Below are positions 34,569-44,067 of a stretch of 64,000 nt of DNA, in pieces. How positions within the stretch are numbered: the first letter of the stretch is position 1; the number at the start of each line of letters is the position of its first letter. The notes below the pieces were generated by a model. It was not told the origin of the DNA and ran no database searches. It was given only the letters and a program-made list of their open reading frames with translations. This DNA comes from Desulfosporosinus cupriresistens (GTDB lineage: Bacteria; Bacillota; Desulfitobacteriia; Desulfitobacteriales; Desulfitobacteriaceae), in NCBI RefSeq assembly GCF_001707885.1, contig NZ_MASS01000019.1, positions 1-64,000 of the forward strand, written 5' to 3'. Position numbers and translations under genes: made by a program.

Positions 34569-36437
34569 GTGTTATTTCGTAAACGGACGTTGATATTAAT
34601 GCTGATTGATGCTATGTTAATCAACTTGGCAGCTTTCGGCAGTTTTTATTTGCGCTTCGAAGGTGACATTCCGCCAGGAAGTTATCAGATATATTATCAT
34701 ACTGCCGTGGCCGGAACGATTTTATATATCGCAGTTTTTTATGTTTTTGGCTTATATAATCGGCTATGGCAGTATGCTAGTACAGGGGAGCTGCTCTCCA
34801 TTATTTATGCAGTAACTGTCGGAACGGGTGGAACAGCTGCAGTGGTATATTTTTATGGTGTTGCCAAAGCTGCCTCGCTCCCTTTTAGAATGCCGCACTC
34901 TTCTGCTGTACTGCTTTGGCTGGCAATGGTCTTTTTGATCGGGGGTTCGCGTTTTATTTGGCGGATCTTACAGGAAAATGCCTTTGATCGCCATGTTCCA
35001 GGCTCACAAAAACAGGTACTTATTGTTGGAGCTGGGGATGCAGGGGTATTAGCCGCAAGGGAGTTGAAAAATCGCAATTATCGAGAGGGACGTCCTATCG
35101 GTTTTATTGATGATGACCGTGCCAAACAGAAGTTGCATCTCTTGGGAATTCCGGTCTTGGGGACGCGCAAGGATATTGCCCGCGTCGTAAAGGGACATAA
35201 TATTGATGAAGTGATTATTGCTATGCCTTCAGCCTCGGGTGAGTCTGTTCGAGAGATTGTGCAAATCTGTGAAAAGTCCGGAGTCGACCTAAAAATTATG
35301 CCTGGTGTCTATGACATTATTAGTGGGGATATCAATGTCAACCCCATTCGACAGGTTCAAGTGGAGGATTTGTTGGGGCGTGAACCGGTTTGCGTTGATT
35401 TGGAAGAAGTCGCAGGATATGTTTCGGGAGAGACGGTATTCATTACCGGCGCGGGGGGCTCTATTGGTTCAGAGATCTGCCGTCAGATTGCCAAGTTTAA
35501 TCCTGGGAAACTTGTCCTGCTGGGACATGGAGAAAACAGCATTTTTGACATCGAACAGGAATTGCGCGCTGAGCGTCCAGGAATTGACTACATAACAGAA
35601 ATATTGGATATCAAAGACCGAGAGAAAGTATGCTTGCTCTTTGACAGATATAAGCCGGGCGTTGTCTTTCATGCTGCAGCACACAAACATGTCCCCTTAA
35701 TGGAAAAAAATCCTGAAGAAGCCCTAAAAAATAATGTCTTAGGCACGCAGAATTTGGCTGAAGCAGCCGATAGAGTAAAAGTAAAAACATTTGTCTCGAT
35801 CTCTACAGATAAGGCAGTCAACCCAACTAGTATTATGGGAGCAACCAAGCGGACTGTTGAATTGCTTATTCAAAGCTTAGATCTTCGTTCCCAAACAAAG
35901 TTTGTAGCCGTACGGTTCGGAAATGTTTTAGGTAGCCGAGGCAGTGTTATTCCTACGTTTAAGCGGCAAATCGCTAACGGTGGTCCGGTGACAGTGACCC
36001 ATCCTGATATGGTACGCTACTTTATGACGATCCCAGAAGCGACCCAGTTAGTCATTCAGGCTGGAGCCATGGCTCAGGGTGGAGAGATATTTATTTTGGA
36101 TATGGGAAAACCAGTCAAAATTGTGGATCTAGCAAAAGACTTAATTCGTCTTTCAGGCTTCGAGCCGGAGGTCGACATTAAGATACAGTTCACAGGAATT
36201 CGGCCGGGAGAAAAACTCTATGAGGAGTTGTTAACAACTGAAGAAGGAACAACTTCAACCAAACACAGTCGAATTTTTGTAGCGAAACCTAATGTTATTG
36301 ATGTTAAACTTCTGGAAGAACTGACGCATATTGTGCGAGAACGTGGCAGTTATTTAACTCGAGATGAAGTTATCGAGCTGTTGCAAACGGTCATTCCAAC
36401 CTTTCGCAAGAAAACGCCCAAAGCAGTAGCCAAATAA
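34569..36437 (+). CDS. UDP-GlcNAc 4,6-dehydratase-like (FlaA1/PglF/WbpM type)
   Basis: The 622-aa protein has four N-terminal membrane helices, a first Rossmann domain (VGAGDAGVLAARELKNR) and a C-terminal SDR domain (FITGAGGSIGSEICRQIA). STDKAVNPTSIMGATKR shows Met where many SDR enzymes have Tyr, as in WbpM/PglF. It likely makes UDP-4-keto-6-deoxy-HexNAc at the membrane. The GTG start lies nine bases after AAAGGGG. The keto sugar could feed the aminotransferase at 54030. Confidence 0.88.
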   Translation: MLFRKRTLILMLIDAMLINLAAFGSFYLRFEGDIPPGSYQIYYHTAVAGTILYIAVFYVFGLYNRLWQYASTGELLSIIYAVTVGTGGTAAVVYFYGVAKAASLPFRMPHSSAVLLWLAMVFLIGGSRFIWRILQENAFDRHVPGSQKQVLIVGAGDAGVLAARELKNRNYREGRPIGFIDDDRAKQKLHLLGIPVLGTRKDIARVVKGHNIDEVIIAMPSASGESVREIVQICEKSGVDLKIMPGVYDIISGDINVNPIRQVQVEDLLGREPVCVDLEEVAGYVSGETVFITGAGGSIGSEICRQIAKFNPGKLVLLGHGENSIFDIEQELRAERPGIDYITEILDIKDREKVCLLFDRYKPGVVFHAAAHKHVPLMEKNPEEALKNNVLGTQNLAEAADRVKVKTFVSISTDKAVNPTSIMGATKRTVELLIQSLDLRSQTKFVAVRFGNVLGSRGSVIPTFKRQIANGGPVTVTHPDMVRYFMTIPEATQLVIQAGAMAQGGEIFILDMGKPVKIVDLAKDLIRLSGFEPEVDIKIQFTGIRPGEKLYEELLTTEEGTTSTKHSRIFVAKPNVIDVKLLEELTHIVRERGSYLTRDEVIELLQTVIPTFRKKTPKAVAK

Positions 36438-36456
36438 TAAGGAGGAAATTAGGATA

Positions 36457-37812
36457 ATGATGACCGTGAAAAATGTAATTACCAGTGAAGATGTCGTTGC
36501 CAAAGCCCTTAAGGAAAAGATTGAAAAACATGAAGCTCGGATAGGGGTAATCGGTTTAGGTTATGTAGGGCTCCCTTTGGCTGTTGAAAAAGGCAAAGTC
36601 GGGTTCCCTGTGGTTGGTTTTGACATTAATGCTGCCCGTGTTGATCGCGTGAATGCGGCAGACAACTATATTGGAGATGTCAAGGACGAAGACCTTAAGG
36701 AAGTTGTGCAAAGCGGCATTTTGGTAGCCAGTACAGATTTCTCCCGTTTAGCGGAATGTGATGTTGTGATTATTTGTGTTCCCACACCGTTAACAATTAC
36801 CCGCGATCCAGATATTTCCTATATTAAAGCTTCCACTGAAAAGATTGCCAAATATTTACGTCCGGGGCAGTTAATCACCTTAGAAAGCACGACTTACCCA
36901 GGAACCACAGAGGAGGTCATTCTTCCTTTATTAGAAATGGCGGGACTTAAAGTTGGTCATGATTTCTTCCTTGCCTTCTCACCGGAACGTGTCGATCCTG
37001 GTAACAAACGCTTCAGCACAAAAAATACCTCTAAAGTTGTTGGCGGGATGACCCCAATTTGCTTAGAGATTGCCTATGCGCTTTACACTCAAACAATAAC
37101 GAATGTCGTTCCGGTGTCCTCGCCTGCTGCCGCGGAGTTGACAAAAGTCTTTGAAAACACCTACCGCGCAGTTAACATTGCTATGGTTAACGAATTGATG
37201 ATGCTCTGTGACCGCATGGGAATTGATATCTGGGAAGTTGTTGAGGCAGCCGGGACAAAACCGTTTGGCATCCAGACCTTTTACCCAGGACCGGGTGTGG
37301 GCGGTCATTGTATACCGATCGATCCGTTCTACCTTACCTGGAAAGCGCGGGAATACGATTTTCATACTCGCTTCATTGAACTTGCCGGGGAAGTTAATGT
37401 TGAAGTTTCTTATTATGTTATCAATAGAGTAATTCGTGCTTTAAATAATGAGAACAAGAGTTTGAAGGACGCTAAGATCTTTGTTCTCGGGGTAGCCTAT
37501 AAAAAAGATATTGACGATATGCGTGAATCACCAGCCTTGAAGATTATTGAACTCTTGCGTAAGCAAGGGGCTAATATCACCTATCATGACCCATTCATTC
37601 CGGTGATCGAGCCACACGGTGGCAGTACAATCCATTTGGAGAGTGTGCCTTTGACCGATGAGGTGCTTGCCAATGCAGATGGAGTGCTAATCTTAACAGA
37701 CCATAGTACGGTTGATTATGAGCGTGTGGTTGCCAATGCCAAACTCGTAGTGGATACACGTAATGCAACGAAAGACGTACATGAGAATCGTGAAAAAATC
37801 GTTAAAATTTAA
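36457..37812 (+). CDS. UDP-HexNAc 6-dehydrogenase (WbpA/WecC-like)
   Basis: The 451-aa nucleotide-sugar dehydrogenase oxidises C6 of a UDP-N-acetylhexosamine to the uronate with NAD. The Rossmann motif is GVIGLGYVGLPLAVE, and the catalytic Cys is in GPGVGGHCIPIDPFYL. The C-terminal ends YKKDIDDMRESPALKI and LTDHS are typical. WbpB/D/E/I-like genes follow, so UDP-GlcNAc is the likely substrate, giving UDP-GlcNAcA. AAGGAGG precedes the start. Confidence 0.9.
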   Translation: MMTVKNVITSEDVVAKALKEKIEKHEARIGVIGLGYVGLPLAVEKGKVGFPVVGFDINAARVDRVNAADNYIGDVKDEDLKEVVQSGILVASTDFSRLAECDVVIICVPTPLTITRDPDISYIKASTEKIAKYLRPGQLITLESTTYPGTTEEVILPLLEMAGLKVGHDFFLAFSPERVDPGNKRFSTKNTSKVVGGMTPICLEIAYALYTQTITNVVPVSSPAAAELTKVFENTYRAVNIAMVNELMMLCDRMGIDIWEVVEAAGTKPFGIQTFYPGPGVGGHCIPIDPFYLTWKAREYDFHTRFIELAGEVNVEVSYYVINRVIRALNNENKSLKDAKIFVLGVAYKKDIDDMRESPALKIIELLRKQGANITYHDPFIPVIEPHGGSTIHLESVPLTDEVLANADGVLILTDHSTVDYERVVANAKLVVDTRNATKDVHENREKIVKI

Positions 37813-37853
37813 TTGAATATAATTTGTGACTTTGAAGCTTATATTAAATACAC

Positions 37854-37889
37854 AGGTTTAAGGGGAATCGCCAGATTCCCCTTAAACCT
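37854..37889. other. Perfect 16-bp hairpin inside the operon
   Basis: AGGTTTAAGGGGAATC (37854-37869) and its exact complement (37874-37889) enclose the tetraloop GCCA. There is no T tract on either side, so it is not a standard terminator. It may stabilise or process the mRNA between the WbpA-like and WbpB-like genes. Confidence 0.6.
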
Positions 37890-37986
37890 ATATATTGTGC
37901 GATGTCGTTTTCGAACAACAGCTGACGTTGGAAACGTGAAGAAAAAGAATAGGAAAAAATAGAAAAGAAAAGAGTTGTTGATTAGT

Positions 37987-39033
37987 ATGAACGGAGAGAA
38001 AAAGATTCGGTTTGCGATCATTGGGTGTGGGCGGATCGCCCCAAAACATGCGGAGTCCATTGTAGCACTTCCAGAGGCAGAACTGATCGCGGTCTGCGAT
38101 ATTGTGCCGGAGCTGGCCCAGGCCTTCGCCGACAAATACAACGCAGAGCCTTATACTGATTATCTGGAAATGCTGAAGAGGACTGACATTGATGTTATCA
38201 CCATTGCGACACCGAGTGGTTTGCATGCCGAAATTGGGATTGCTGCAGCCGAAGCAGGTAAGCATGTCCTGGTTGAAAAGCCTATGGCTATGACTTTGAA
38301 AACCGCAGATGCAATGATTGCAGCCTGTCACAAAGCAGGTGTTAAATTAGGCGTTATTCATCAAAACCGTTTTAATGATTCGATTAAACTCCTTCGCAAA
38401 GCCTTAGAAGATGGTCGTTTTGGTAAATTAACTCATGGTCAGGCCACCGTGCGTTGGAATCGGAACGACAATTATTATACCCAAGCACCTTGGCGTGGGA
38501 CGAAGCTTCAAGACGGTGGAGTACTCATGAACCAGTCCATTCATAATATTGACCTTTTACAGTGGACCTTTGGGCCAGTGGAATCTGTATTTGGATATAC
38601 GGCGACCTTTATGCGCAAAATTGAAATGGAAGATATGGGAGCAGCTGTTATTAAATTCAAAAGTGGCGCCATAGGGCTGATTGAGGCGGCCTCAACTATC
38701 TATCCTAAAAATATTGAAGAAACCTTAAATGTCTTTGGCGAAACGGGATCAGTCATTGTTGGCGGAATCGCAGTAAACCGAATCGAAGTTTGGGAATTAC
38801 CTGACAGCGTGGAAGAGAAACAGGAGATTTTCGCCAGCCAGGAAGGTGATCCCCCGACAGTATACGGCTTTGGGCATAGAGAGCTAATATTGGATCTTAT
38901 TCAGGCAATTCGAGAAGATAGAGAACCAGCTATCCCCGGGGAAGAAGGGCGTAAAGCACTCGAAATTATCTTGGCGATATATAAATGTCAGGAGACGAAA
39001 GAGCCGGTTGTGTTTCCGATGGTGGTAGAATAA
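37987..39033 (+). CDS. Gfo/Idh/MocA oxidoreductase (WbpB-like)
   Basis: The 348-aa NAD-dependent enzyme has the Rossmann start IRFAIIGCGRIAPKHAE, the family motif HVLVEKPMA and the catalytic-type HNIDLLQWTFG. In this context it should oxidise C3 of UDP-GlcNAcA to the 3-keto sugar for the aminotransferase at 40494. ATG 37987 is preferred to TTG at 37975 or 37978, though the ribosome site is weak. Two palindromic elements separate it from the next gene. Confidence 0.85.
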   Translation: MNGEKKIRFAIIGCGRIAPKHAESIVALPEAELIAVCDIVPELAQAFADKYNAEPYTDYLEMLKRTDIDVITIATPSGLHAEIGIAAAEAGKHVLVEKPMAMTLKTADAMIAACHKAGVKLGVIHQNRFNDSIKLLRKALEDGRFGKLTHGQATVRWNRNDNYYTQAPWRGTKLQDGGVLMNQSIHNIDLLQWTFGPVESVFGYTATFMRKIEMEDMGAAVIKFKSGAIGLIEAASTIYPKNIEETLNVFGETGSVIVGGIAVNRIEVWELPDSVEEKQEIFASQEGDPPTVYGFGHRELILDLIQAIREDREPAIPGEEGRKALEIILAIYKCQETKEPVVFPMVVE

Positions 39034-39039
39034 CCGGGA

Positions 39040-39248
39040 AGATTTTGATTTACAACGTTCGCTACGTAAGCTGCGTAGACCAAACTAACGCTCAAAGCCG
39101 TCTGCTCCGACGAGTTCCCGGCAATTCGCCATCCTTGGCTCAGTTGCCGGTTGGAAACGTCCTGTTTCCAACTCGTCTCCGCTGCCTGCTTTTCGCGAAG
39201 TTTGGTTAGCTACTCGCTTAGGTCGTTCTCTTTTGTAAATCAAAATCT
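39040..39248. repeat. Large palindromic element
   Basis: The outer arms AGATTTTGATTTACAA (39040-39055) and their exact complement (39233-39248) enclose nested pairings. These are GTAGACCAAACT with AGTTTGGT-tag-CTAC, GACGAGTT with AACTCGTC, CCGGCAA with TTGCCGG, and a local GTTGGAAAC/GTTTCCAAC hairpin. GCCATCCTTGGC at 39128-39139 forms an inner tip, as in repeat copy B. It could fold as a branched structure of about 210 bases. Confidence 0.8.
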
Positions 39249-39350
39249 ACGTACTTCTCAAAGAAACGTGCATGATTGTCTTCGTCTAGATCCGTAATCC
39301 CAGCCCAGAGAGTTGCTTTACAGCAAGTGAGCCCTCTAGGTGAGCAGCCC

Positions 39351-39482
39351 ACCAAACTTAGGCCAACCTGCCCTTTCATCAGCGGGGTGGGATCCAAGGA
39401 TGGATCCTGCGCCAACTGAGACACGGATGTCGAATTTGGCGGAACCCCGTTACTTGCATCAGCAGGTTTGCCTTAGTTTGGT
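39351..39482. repeat. Second palindromic element
   Basis: ACCAAACTTAGGCCAACCTG (39351-39370) pairs with its complement at 39463-39482 in 18 of 20 positions. Near the centre GGATCCAAGGATGGATCC forms a small hairpin containing CCATCCTTGG on the minus strand. It lies just after the element at 39040-39248 and shares the CCAAACT arm motif. Confidence 0.65.
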
Positions 39483-39541
39483 CAGCGATCGTAGGGACGG
39501 AGCGGCTGTAACGCAACTCTCATACGAAAGGAGCAAATACT

Positions 39542-40399
39542 ATGAATCATTATGTGATCGCCTCAAGTGCGACTGTTCCAGAAAGTGTAACAGTCGGGCC
39601 GTTTTGTGTGATCGGAGAGAATGTCGCGCTTGGGGAAAATGTGGTCTTGGGAGTTGGTTGTGTTCTGGGTGAGGGAGCTCAGGTTGGAGCCGGATGCGAG
39701 CTTGGTAACTATGTTAGCATCGGAGCAGGGGGGAAATTGGGCAGCCGTGCCCGCATCGGAGATCATACCACAATTTATCCGCAAACTGAGCTCGGAGATG
39801 ATGGCTTTATCGGCAGTAATTCCTCAATCGGACGGTTACCAAAAGCCGCAGCGACAAGTACCGTTAAAGCACAAGCGGATTTGCCCCCTCTCAAGATGGG
39901 AAGTGGGTTCACGGTCGGGTGTTCTGCTGTTCTCTATGCAGGTACGAGCTATGCGGATAATACCTTTGTTGGCGACGGAGCTGTCGTCAGGGAGAGATGC
40001 TCAATTGGCCAAAACGTGGTCATCGGAAGCGGAGTAGCCGTTGAAAATGATACCAAGATTGGTGCGTTCACCAAGATTCAGACCGGTTCATATATCACAG
40101 CTTATATGGAACTCGAAGAGCGGGTCTTTATAGCCCCCATGGTCACGACGACCAATGATAACTTCATGGGACGTACAGAAAAACGATTTAAATCGATCAA
40201 GGGTCCGACAATTCAGCGGGGGGCCCGCATTGGTGGAGGGTCTATCCTCTTACCTGGCGTGAAGGTTGCTCCGGAAACTTTTGTGGCCGCAGGAGCTGTA
40301 GTGACTAAGGACACCACAGAGAAACGCGTCATAAAAGGGTTCCCAGCAAAGGACCTTAGAGAAGTAGCTGAGGAAGAACTTCTTGACCCGCTGTCCTAA
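39542..40399 (+). CDS. Hexapeptide-repeat N-acetyltransferase (WbpD-like)
   Basis: This 285-aa left-handed beta-helix protein has hexapeptide repeats in two blocks (residues about 10-90 and 120-260, such as IGENVALGENVVLGVG). VTTTNDNFMGRTEK is typical of sugar-N-acetyltransferases of the WbpD/WlbB class. Those are near 190 aa; the extra N-terminal helix block is unusual. It should acetylate the 3-amino group made by the next gene's product. AAAGGAG precedes the ATG. Confidence 0.85.
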   Translation: MNHYVIASSATVPESVTVGPFCVIGENVALGENVVLGVGCVLGEGAQVGAGCELGNYVSIGAGGKLGSRARIGDHTTIYPQTELGDDGFIGSNSSIGRLPKAAATSTVKAQADLPPLKMGSGFTVGCSAVLYAGTSYADNTFVGDGAVVRERCSIGQNVVIGSGVAVENDTKIGAFTKIQTGSYITAYMELEERVFIAPMVTTTNDNFMGRTEKRFKSIKGPTIQRGARIGGGSILLPGVKVAPETFVAAGAVVTKDTTEKRVIKGFPAKDLREVAEEELLDPLS

Positions 40400-40493
40400 C
40401 TCATCGCTTGTAACGTAACAAGAACACTTATCGCCGTAGGATGCTAAGAAACTGACTTAATATAATAAATTCGAAGAGAAGGGGAAGATTAAT

Positions 40494-41585
40494 ATGGGTA
40501 TTCCACTTTTAGATCTTAAGGCTCAATACCTGACGATAAAAGATGAACTTGATCAGGCCATCTTTAACGTACTGGATTCGTCTGTCTATATACTAGGCCC
40601 AGAAATGAAGACGCTAGAAAAAGAGATCGCAGCTTACTGCGGGACCAAGGACGCTGTTGCGGTCGCCAATGGTACAGATGCACTGGTGCTTACGCTTAAA
40701 GCGTTTGGTATAGGGCCGGGAGATGAAGTGATCACTACACCGTTTACGTTTTTTGCATCGGCAGAAACGATTGCTCAGGTAGGTGCAACACCAGTATTCG
40801 TAGATATTGACCCCGTGACACTTAACATGGATCTAACCCTACTCGAAGAGAAAATAACCCCTCGGACAAAAGCGATTATTCCGGTACATATTTTTGGTCA
40901 GATGTTGGATGTTGAGAAAATTATGGAAATAGCTTCACGCCACGACCTTAAAGTTATTGAGGATGCCGCTCAAGCGATTGGAGCGGAATATCGGGGTAAA
41001 AAGGCTGGTTCGCTTGGACATGCCTCAACCTTTAGCTTCTTTCCGACGAAGAACTTGGGAGCCTATGGGGATGGCGGGATGATTGTTACAAATGACGAAG
41101 ACTTGGCCGCGCAACTTAGGATACTTCGTTTTCACGGCTGTAAAACGAAGTATTACCACGATGAAATCGGTTATAACAGTCGTCTTGATGAGATTCAAGC
41201 CGCTATTTTAAGGGTTAAGCTCCGGTACCTCGACCAATGGAATGAAAGCCGGCGGGAAAAAGCCAAGGTTTATGATCAACTTCTTGCCGATGCGGCGGTT
41301 CAACTTCCGGGTCGAGATCCCCAGGCATTGCCTATCTATCACTTATATGTCCTCCGAACGGAGGAACGTAAAGTTCTGATGGAGCGTTTAAAGGCAGGCG
41401 GTGTGGCTAATGCTGTCTATTATCCCGTTCCACTTCACTTGCAAAAGGCCTTTAGTGCCCTTGGATATGAAGTAGGAAACTTCCCGGTAGCAGAAAAAGC
41501 TTGTGAACAAGCCCTTGCAATTCCATGTTATCCTGAATTGAGCCTCGAACAACAACTTGAGATCGCAGCATTAGTTAAAGGTTAG
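40494..41585 (+). CDS. DegT/DnrJ/EryC1 aminotransferase (WbpE-like)
   Basis: The 363-aa PLP enzyme has ANGTDALVLTLKAFGIGPGD, the DAAQAIGAEYRGKKAG region, and the PLP lysine in FFPTKNLGAYGDGGM. In this cluster it should aminate the 3-keto sugar from the WbpB-like enzyme. It is the WbpE type, distinct from the PseC/PglE-like enzyme at 54030. A ribosome site lies just ahead of the ATG. Confidence 0.88.
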   Translation: MGIPLLDLKAQYLTIKDELDQAIFNVLDSSVYILGPEMKTLEKEIAAYCGTKDAVAVANGTDALVLTLKAFGIGPGDEVITTPFTFFASAETIAQVGATPVFVDIDPVTLNMDLTLLEEKITPRTKAIIPVHIFGQMLDVEKIMEIASRHDLKVIEDAAQAIGAEYRGKKAGSLGHASTFSFFPTKNLGAYGDGGMIVTNDEDLAAQLRILRFHGCKTKYYHDEIGYNSRLDEIQAAILRVKLRYLDQWNESRREKAKVYDQLLADAAVQLPGRDPQALPIYHLYVLRTEERKVLMERLKAGGVANAVYYPVPLHLQKAFSALGYEVGNFPVAEKACEQALAIPCYPELSLEQQLEIAALVKG

Positions 41586-41604
41586 GCAAGCAAGGAGGAG
41601 AGAG

Positions 41605-42939
41605 ATGTTTTGGAACATAGGGGTTACTCGCACTAACCCAAATAAGTTACTACTCATAATCGCTATAATGTTGTCCGCTATGATCTTGCCATCGTTTGAG
41701 ATTCGCTCCAATTTGCCGCATGTTCGTTTAGATGATGCGCTTATTTTTGGAGCCTTTGCCATCAATTTGCTCCTCCGGTTAACACGTCGGTCTCGCTCGG
41801 TTTACGATATCGAATTGTCTTACCATGAAGGGCAGCGCAAGGGTCTGAGGGCGGTAACAAAGGTTTTTCTGCTTTTTTTGGCGTCGATCATTATCTCCAA
41901 TCTTTTTGGCGTGATTTTTCTCAATGTGCCTTTCGGAATCCGGGACGTAATGGAAGGCGTCACTCTTGCAAAATACTATTTAGTTATTACGTTAGCTCTT
42001 TCCTTAGATTTACAGGAAGCTGAGTTTAGTGTGCTTCGGAAAGCATTTCTCGTTGGATTTGGCTTTATTCTGTTGCTAGCGTGGAGTCAATTATTGAATG
42101 TGGCCAATATTAATGCGTGGTTAACGCCCTTCTTTGCCCAGTCCCATTTGAATAACTTAGTGGATGCTAATCCGCCTCGCGTCTTAGGGACCTTTGATAA
42201 CCCCAATGTTATGGGCATTGTGTCTGTTTTGACGATGACCTTATTTGTGACCTGGTTTTATTTCCAGAGAAACGATCGTTCAAGGGCTGCGATTCTTTAT
42301 TTGGCAACAGGATTGGCTTTAAAACTGACACTTATGACCATTTCCAGAACAGCCTTCTTGGCGACGGCGGTGGTACTGATCTTCTTAAGTCTCTGGGCCA
42401 TATTTAAATTGCATTTTAAAAAGGAAATCCTCATTAAAGTAAGCCTTTTATTTATTTTAACTTTAACGATATTTTACACCTCACCACGAGGCTTTACGTC
42501 TCGGATGCGCGAGGCAACTGACCTGGGTAACAGTTCATCAGCTATTGGCCACTTTTTGCAGATAGGAGATGCTTGGGGATTTATTAAGCAATCTCCAGTC
42601 TTAGGCTGGGGTACTGCTAAAGATAAAATGACCACTTTAGTCGATGATGAATATGCCCTGATAACTCGGCGTTACGGTGTTATCGGGTTAGCAATGTATC
42701 TTTGGCTTTTCCTCCGACCTGCTAAAGCGGCCTTGCGAAGGGTAAGGTTGTTTAATTTCTATGCCTCTGAACCGGGGATACGGGAGAGCAAAACGTTGTT
42801 AGCGATTGCTTTTGTGGCAGCAACAATGGTGATATTCGTATATAACCTTACCGCAGGGGCATTCTACAATCTCCAGTTAATGACCCTGGTGGCTCTTTTC
42901 ATGGGCTTAATTTACAGAACAGAAGGGGAAAGCGATTGA
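41605..42939 (+). CDS. O-antigen polymerase/ligase-like membrane protein (Wzy-like), first
   Basis: The 444-aa protein has about 11 membrane helices and a large loop with GTFDNPNVMGIVSVLTM and, later, KQSPVLGWGTAKDKM, features of the Wzy/WaaL group. It probably polymerises repeat units on the outer face of the membrane. AAGGAGG precedes the ATG. A second protein of this class is encoded at 49802. Confidence 0.8.
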   Translation: MFWNIGVTRTNPNKLLLIIAIMLSAMILPSFEIRSNLPHVRLDDALIFGAFAINLLLRLTRRSRSVYDIELSYHEGQRKGLRAVTKVFLLFLASIIISNLFGVIFLNVPFGIRDVMEGVTLAKYYLVITLALSLDLQEAEFSVLRKAFLVGFGFILLLAWSQLLNVANINAWLTPFFAQSHLNNLVDANPPRVLGTFDNPNVMGIVSVLTMTLFVTWFYFQRNDRSRAAILYLATGLALKLTLMTISRTAFLATAVVLIFLSLWAIFKLHFKKEILIKVSLLFILTLTIFYTSPRGFTSRMREATDLGNSSSAIGHFLQIGDAWGFIKQSPVLGWGTAKDKMTTLVDDEYALITRRYGVIGLAMYLWLFLRPAKAALRRVRLFNFYASEPGIRESKTLLAIAFVAATMVIFVYNLTAGAFYNLQLMTLVALFMGLIYRTEGESD

Positions 42940-44066
42940 AAGTCTGTATCTTAACAACGGCACATTCTCCCTTTGATGAGCGCATATTTCATAAGGAAGC
43001 CCGAAGCCTAGCCGAAACAGGTTATGAAGTGGTCATTGCCGCTCCGTTTGAAAGGTCTGAAGTGAAGGAAGGCATTCGGATTCACTCAGTCCCCCCGCTT
43101 TCCTCTCGGACCGATCGGATTTGGCGTTTAAAAACCCTCTACCGGGTTGCACTTCAGGAAAATGCGGACATTTATCATTTCCATGATCCGGACTTGATTC
43201 CGGTAGCTTTACTGTTGAGCCGCAAGCATCGGAAATCAGTAGTTTATGATGTTCACGAATATTATGGGGATAGTCTTCTTAATCGTCACTGGTTACCAAA
43301 ACCTTTGAGGAAGTCTGTCGGGGGGATTGTCGACCGTGTTGAAAAGTGGGCGGCACGATCTTTTGCTGGGATCATTACGGTGAATGGGCATATGGCGGAG
43401 CTTTTTCGTAAAGAAAACCCCGAAGGAGAAATTTTGCATAACTATCCCCTTGAGCGGCAGTTTAAATTTTCTCGTCCAGAAAAGCTCAAACCACCGGTTA
43501 TCCTATATCTGGGAGGGATTAAACTGGACCGGGGCTTCGAAGTCATCCTCCGGGCCATGATATTGGTGCGAAAAAACTATCCAGAAGCAGTTTGTGAGCT
43601 CGTGGGCCCTATGGTAGTATCAGATTTAGACCAGGAATTTTCCGACCTCACCCCTTGGTTAGAACAAGGAAATGTACGGCTAAGGGGTAAGGTCCCCTAT
43701 GAGCAGGTTCCGGAAATATTAGCTCAGAGCTCGATTGCTCTCGTTCCCTTATTTCCGACCTTAAATTATCAAAAGGCGATCCCAGTGAAGCTTCTAGAAT
43801 ACATGGCAGCAGGTATCCCTGTAATTGGCTCGCGTTTTGGTTATATCGAAGAGATTATCGCTAAAAACCAATGCGGCTTACTTACAGAACCTGGTGATCC
43901 GGAAAGCCTGGCGCGTGATATATGTGCGTTATTGGAGGACCCGAAAAAGGCCTTGAGCTATGGGCAAAATGGGTGGGATGCTTTTCATCGAGAATATACT
44001 TGGGAAAAAGAACAAAGCAAACTCTTGAGCCTCTACGAGCGAATTCTGGCAGCGAGGGATCAGTAA
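42936..44066 (+). CDS. Family 4-type glycosyltransferase
   Basis: The 376-aa GT-B enzyme has an N-terminal domain with YHFHDPDLIPVALLLSRK and a C-terminal donor-binding part with LYLGGIKLDRGFEVILRAM and the EX7E-like region PVKLLEYMAAGIPVIGSRFG. It transfers a sugar to the growing lipid-linked unit; donor and acceptor are unknown. The TTG start overlaps the previous stop. The next gene begins one base later. Confidence 0.88.
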   Translation: MKVCILTTAHSPFDERIFHKEARSLAETGYEVVIAAPFERSEVKEGIRIHSVPPLSSRTDRIWRLKTLYRVALQENADIYHFHDPDLIPVALLLSRKHRKSVVYDVHEYYGDSLLNRHWLPKPLRKSVGGIVDRVEKWAARSFAGIITVNGHMAELFRKENPEGEILHNYPLERQFKFSRPEKLKPPVILYLGGIKLDRGFEVILRAMILVRKNYPEAVCELVGPMVVSDLDQEFSDLTPWLEQGNVRLRGKVPYEQVPEILAQSSIALVPLFPTLNYQKAIPVKLLEYMAAGIPVIGSRFGYIEEIIAKNQCGLLTEPGDPESLARDICALLEDPKKALSYGQNGWDAFHREYTWEKEQSKLLSLYERILAARDQ

Positions 44067-44067
44067 A

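Noticed and set aside
39218..39424. Minus-strand frame of 68 codons
   Set aside because: It spans the two palindromic elements and has no ribosome site or family signal.
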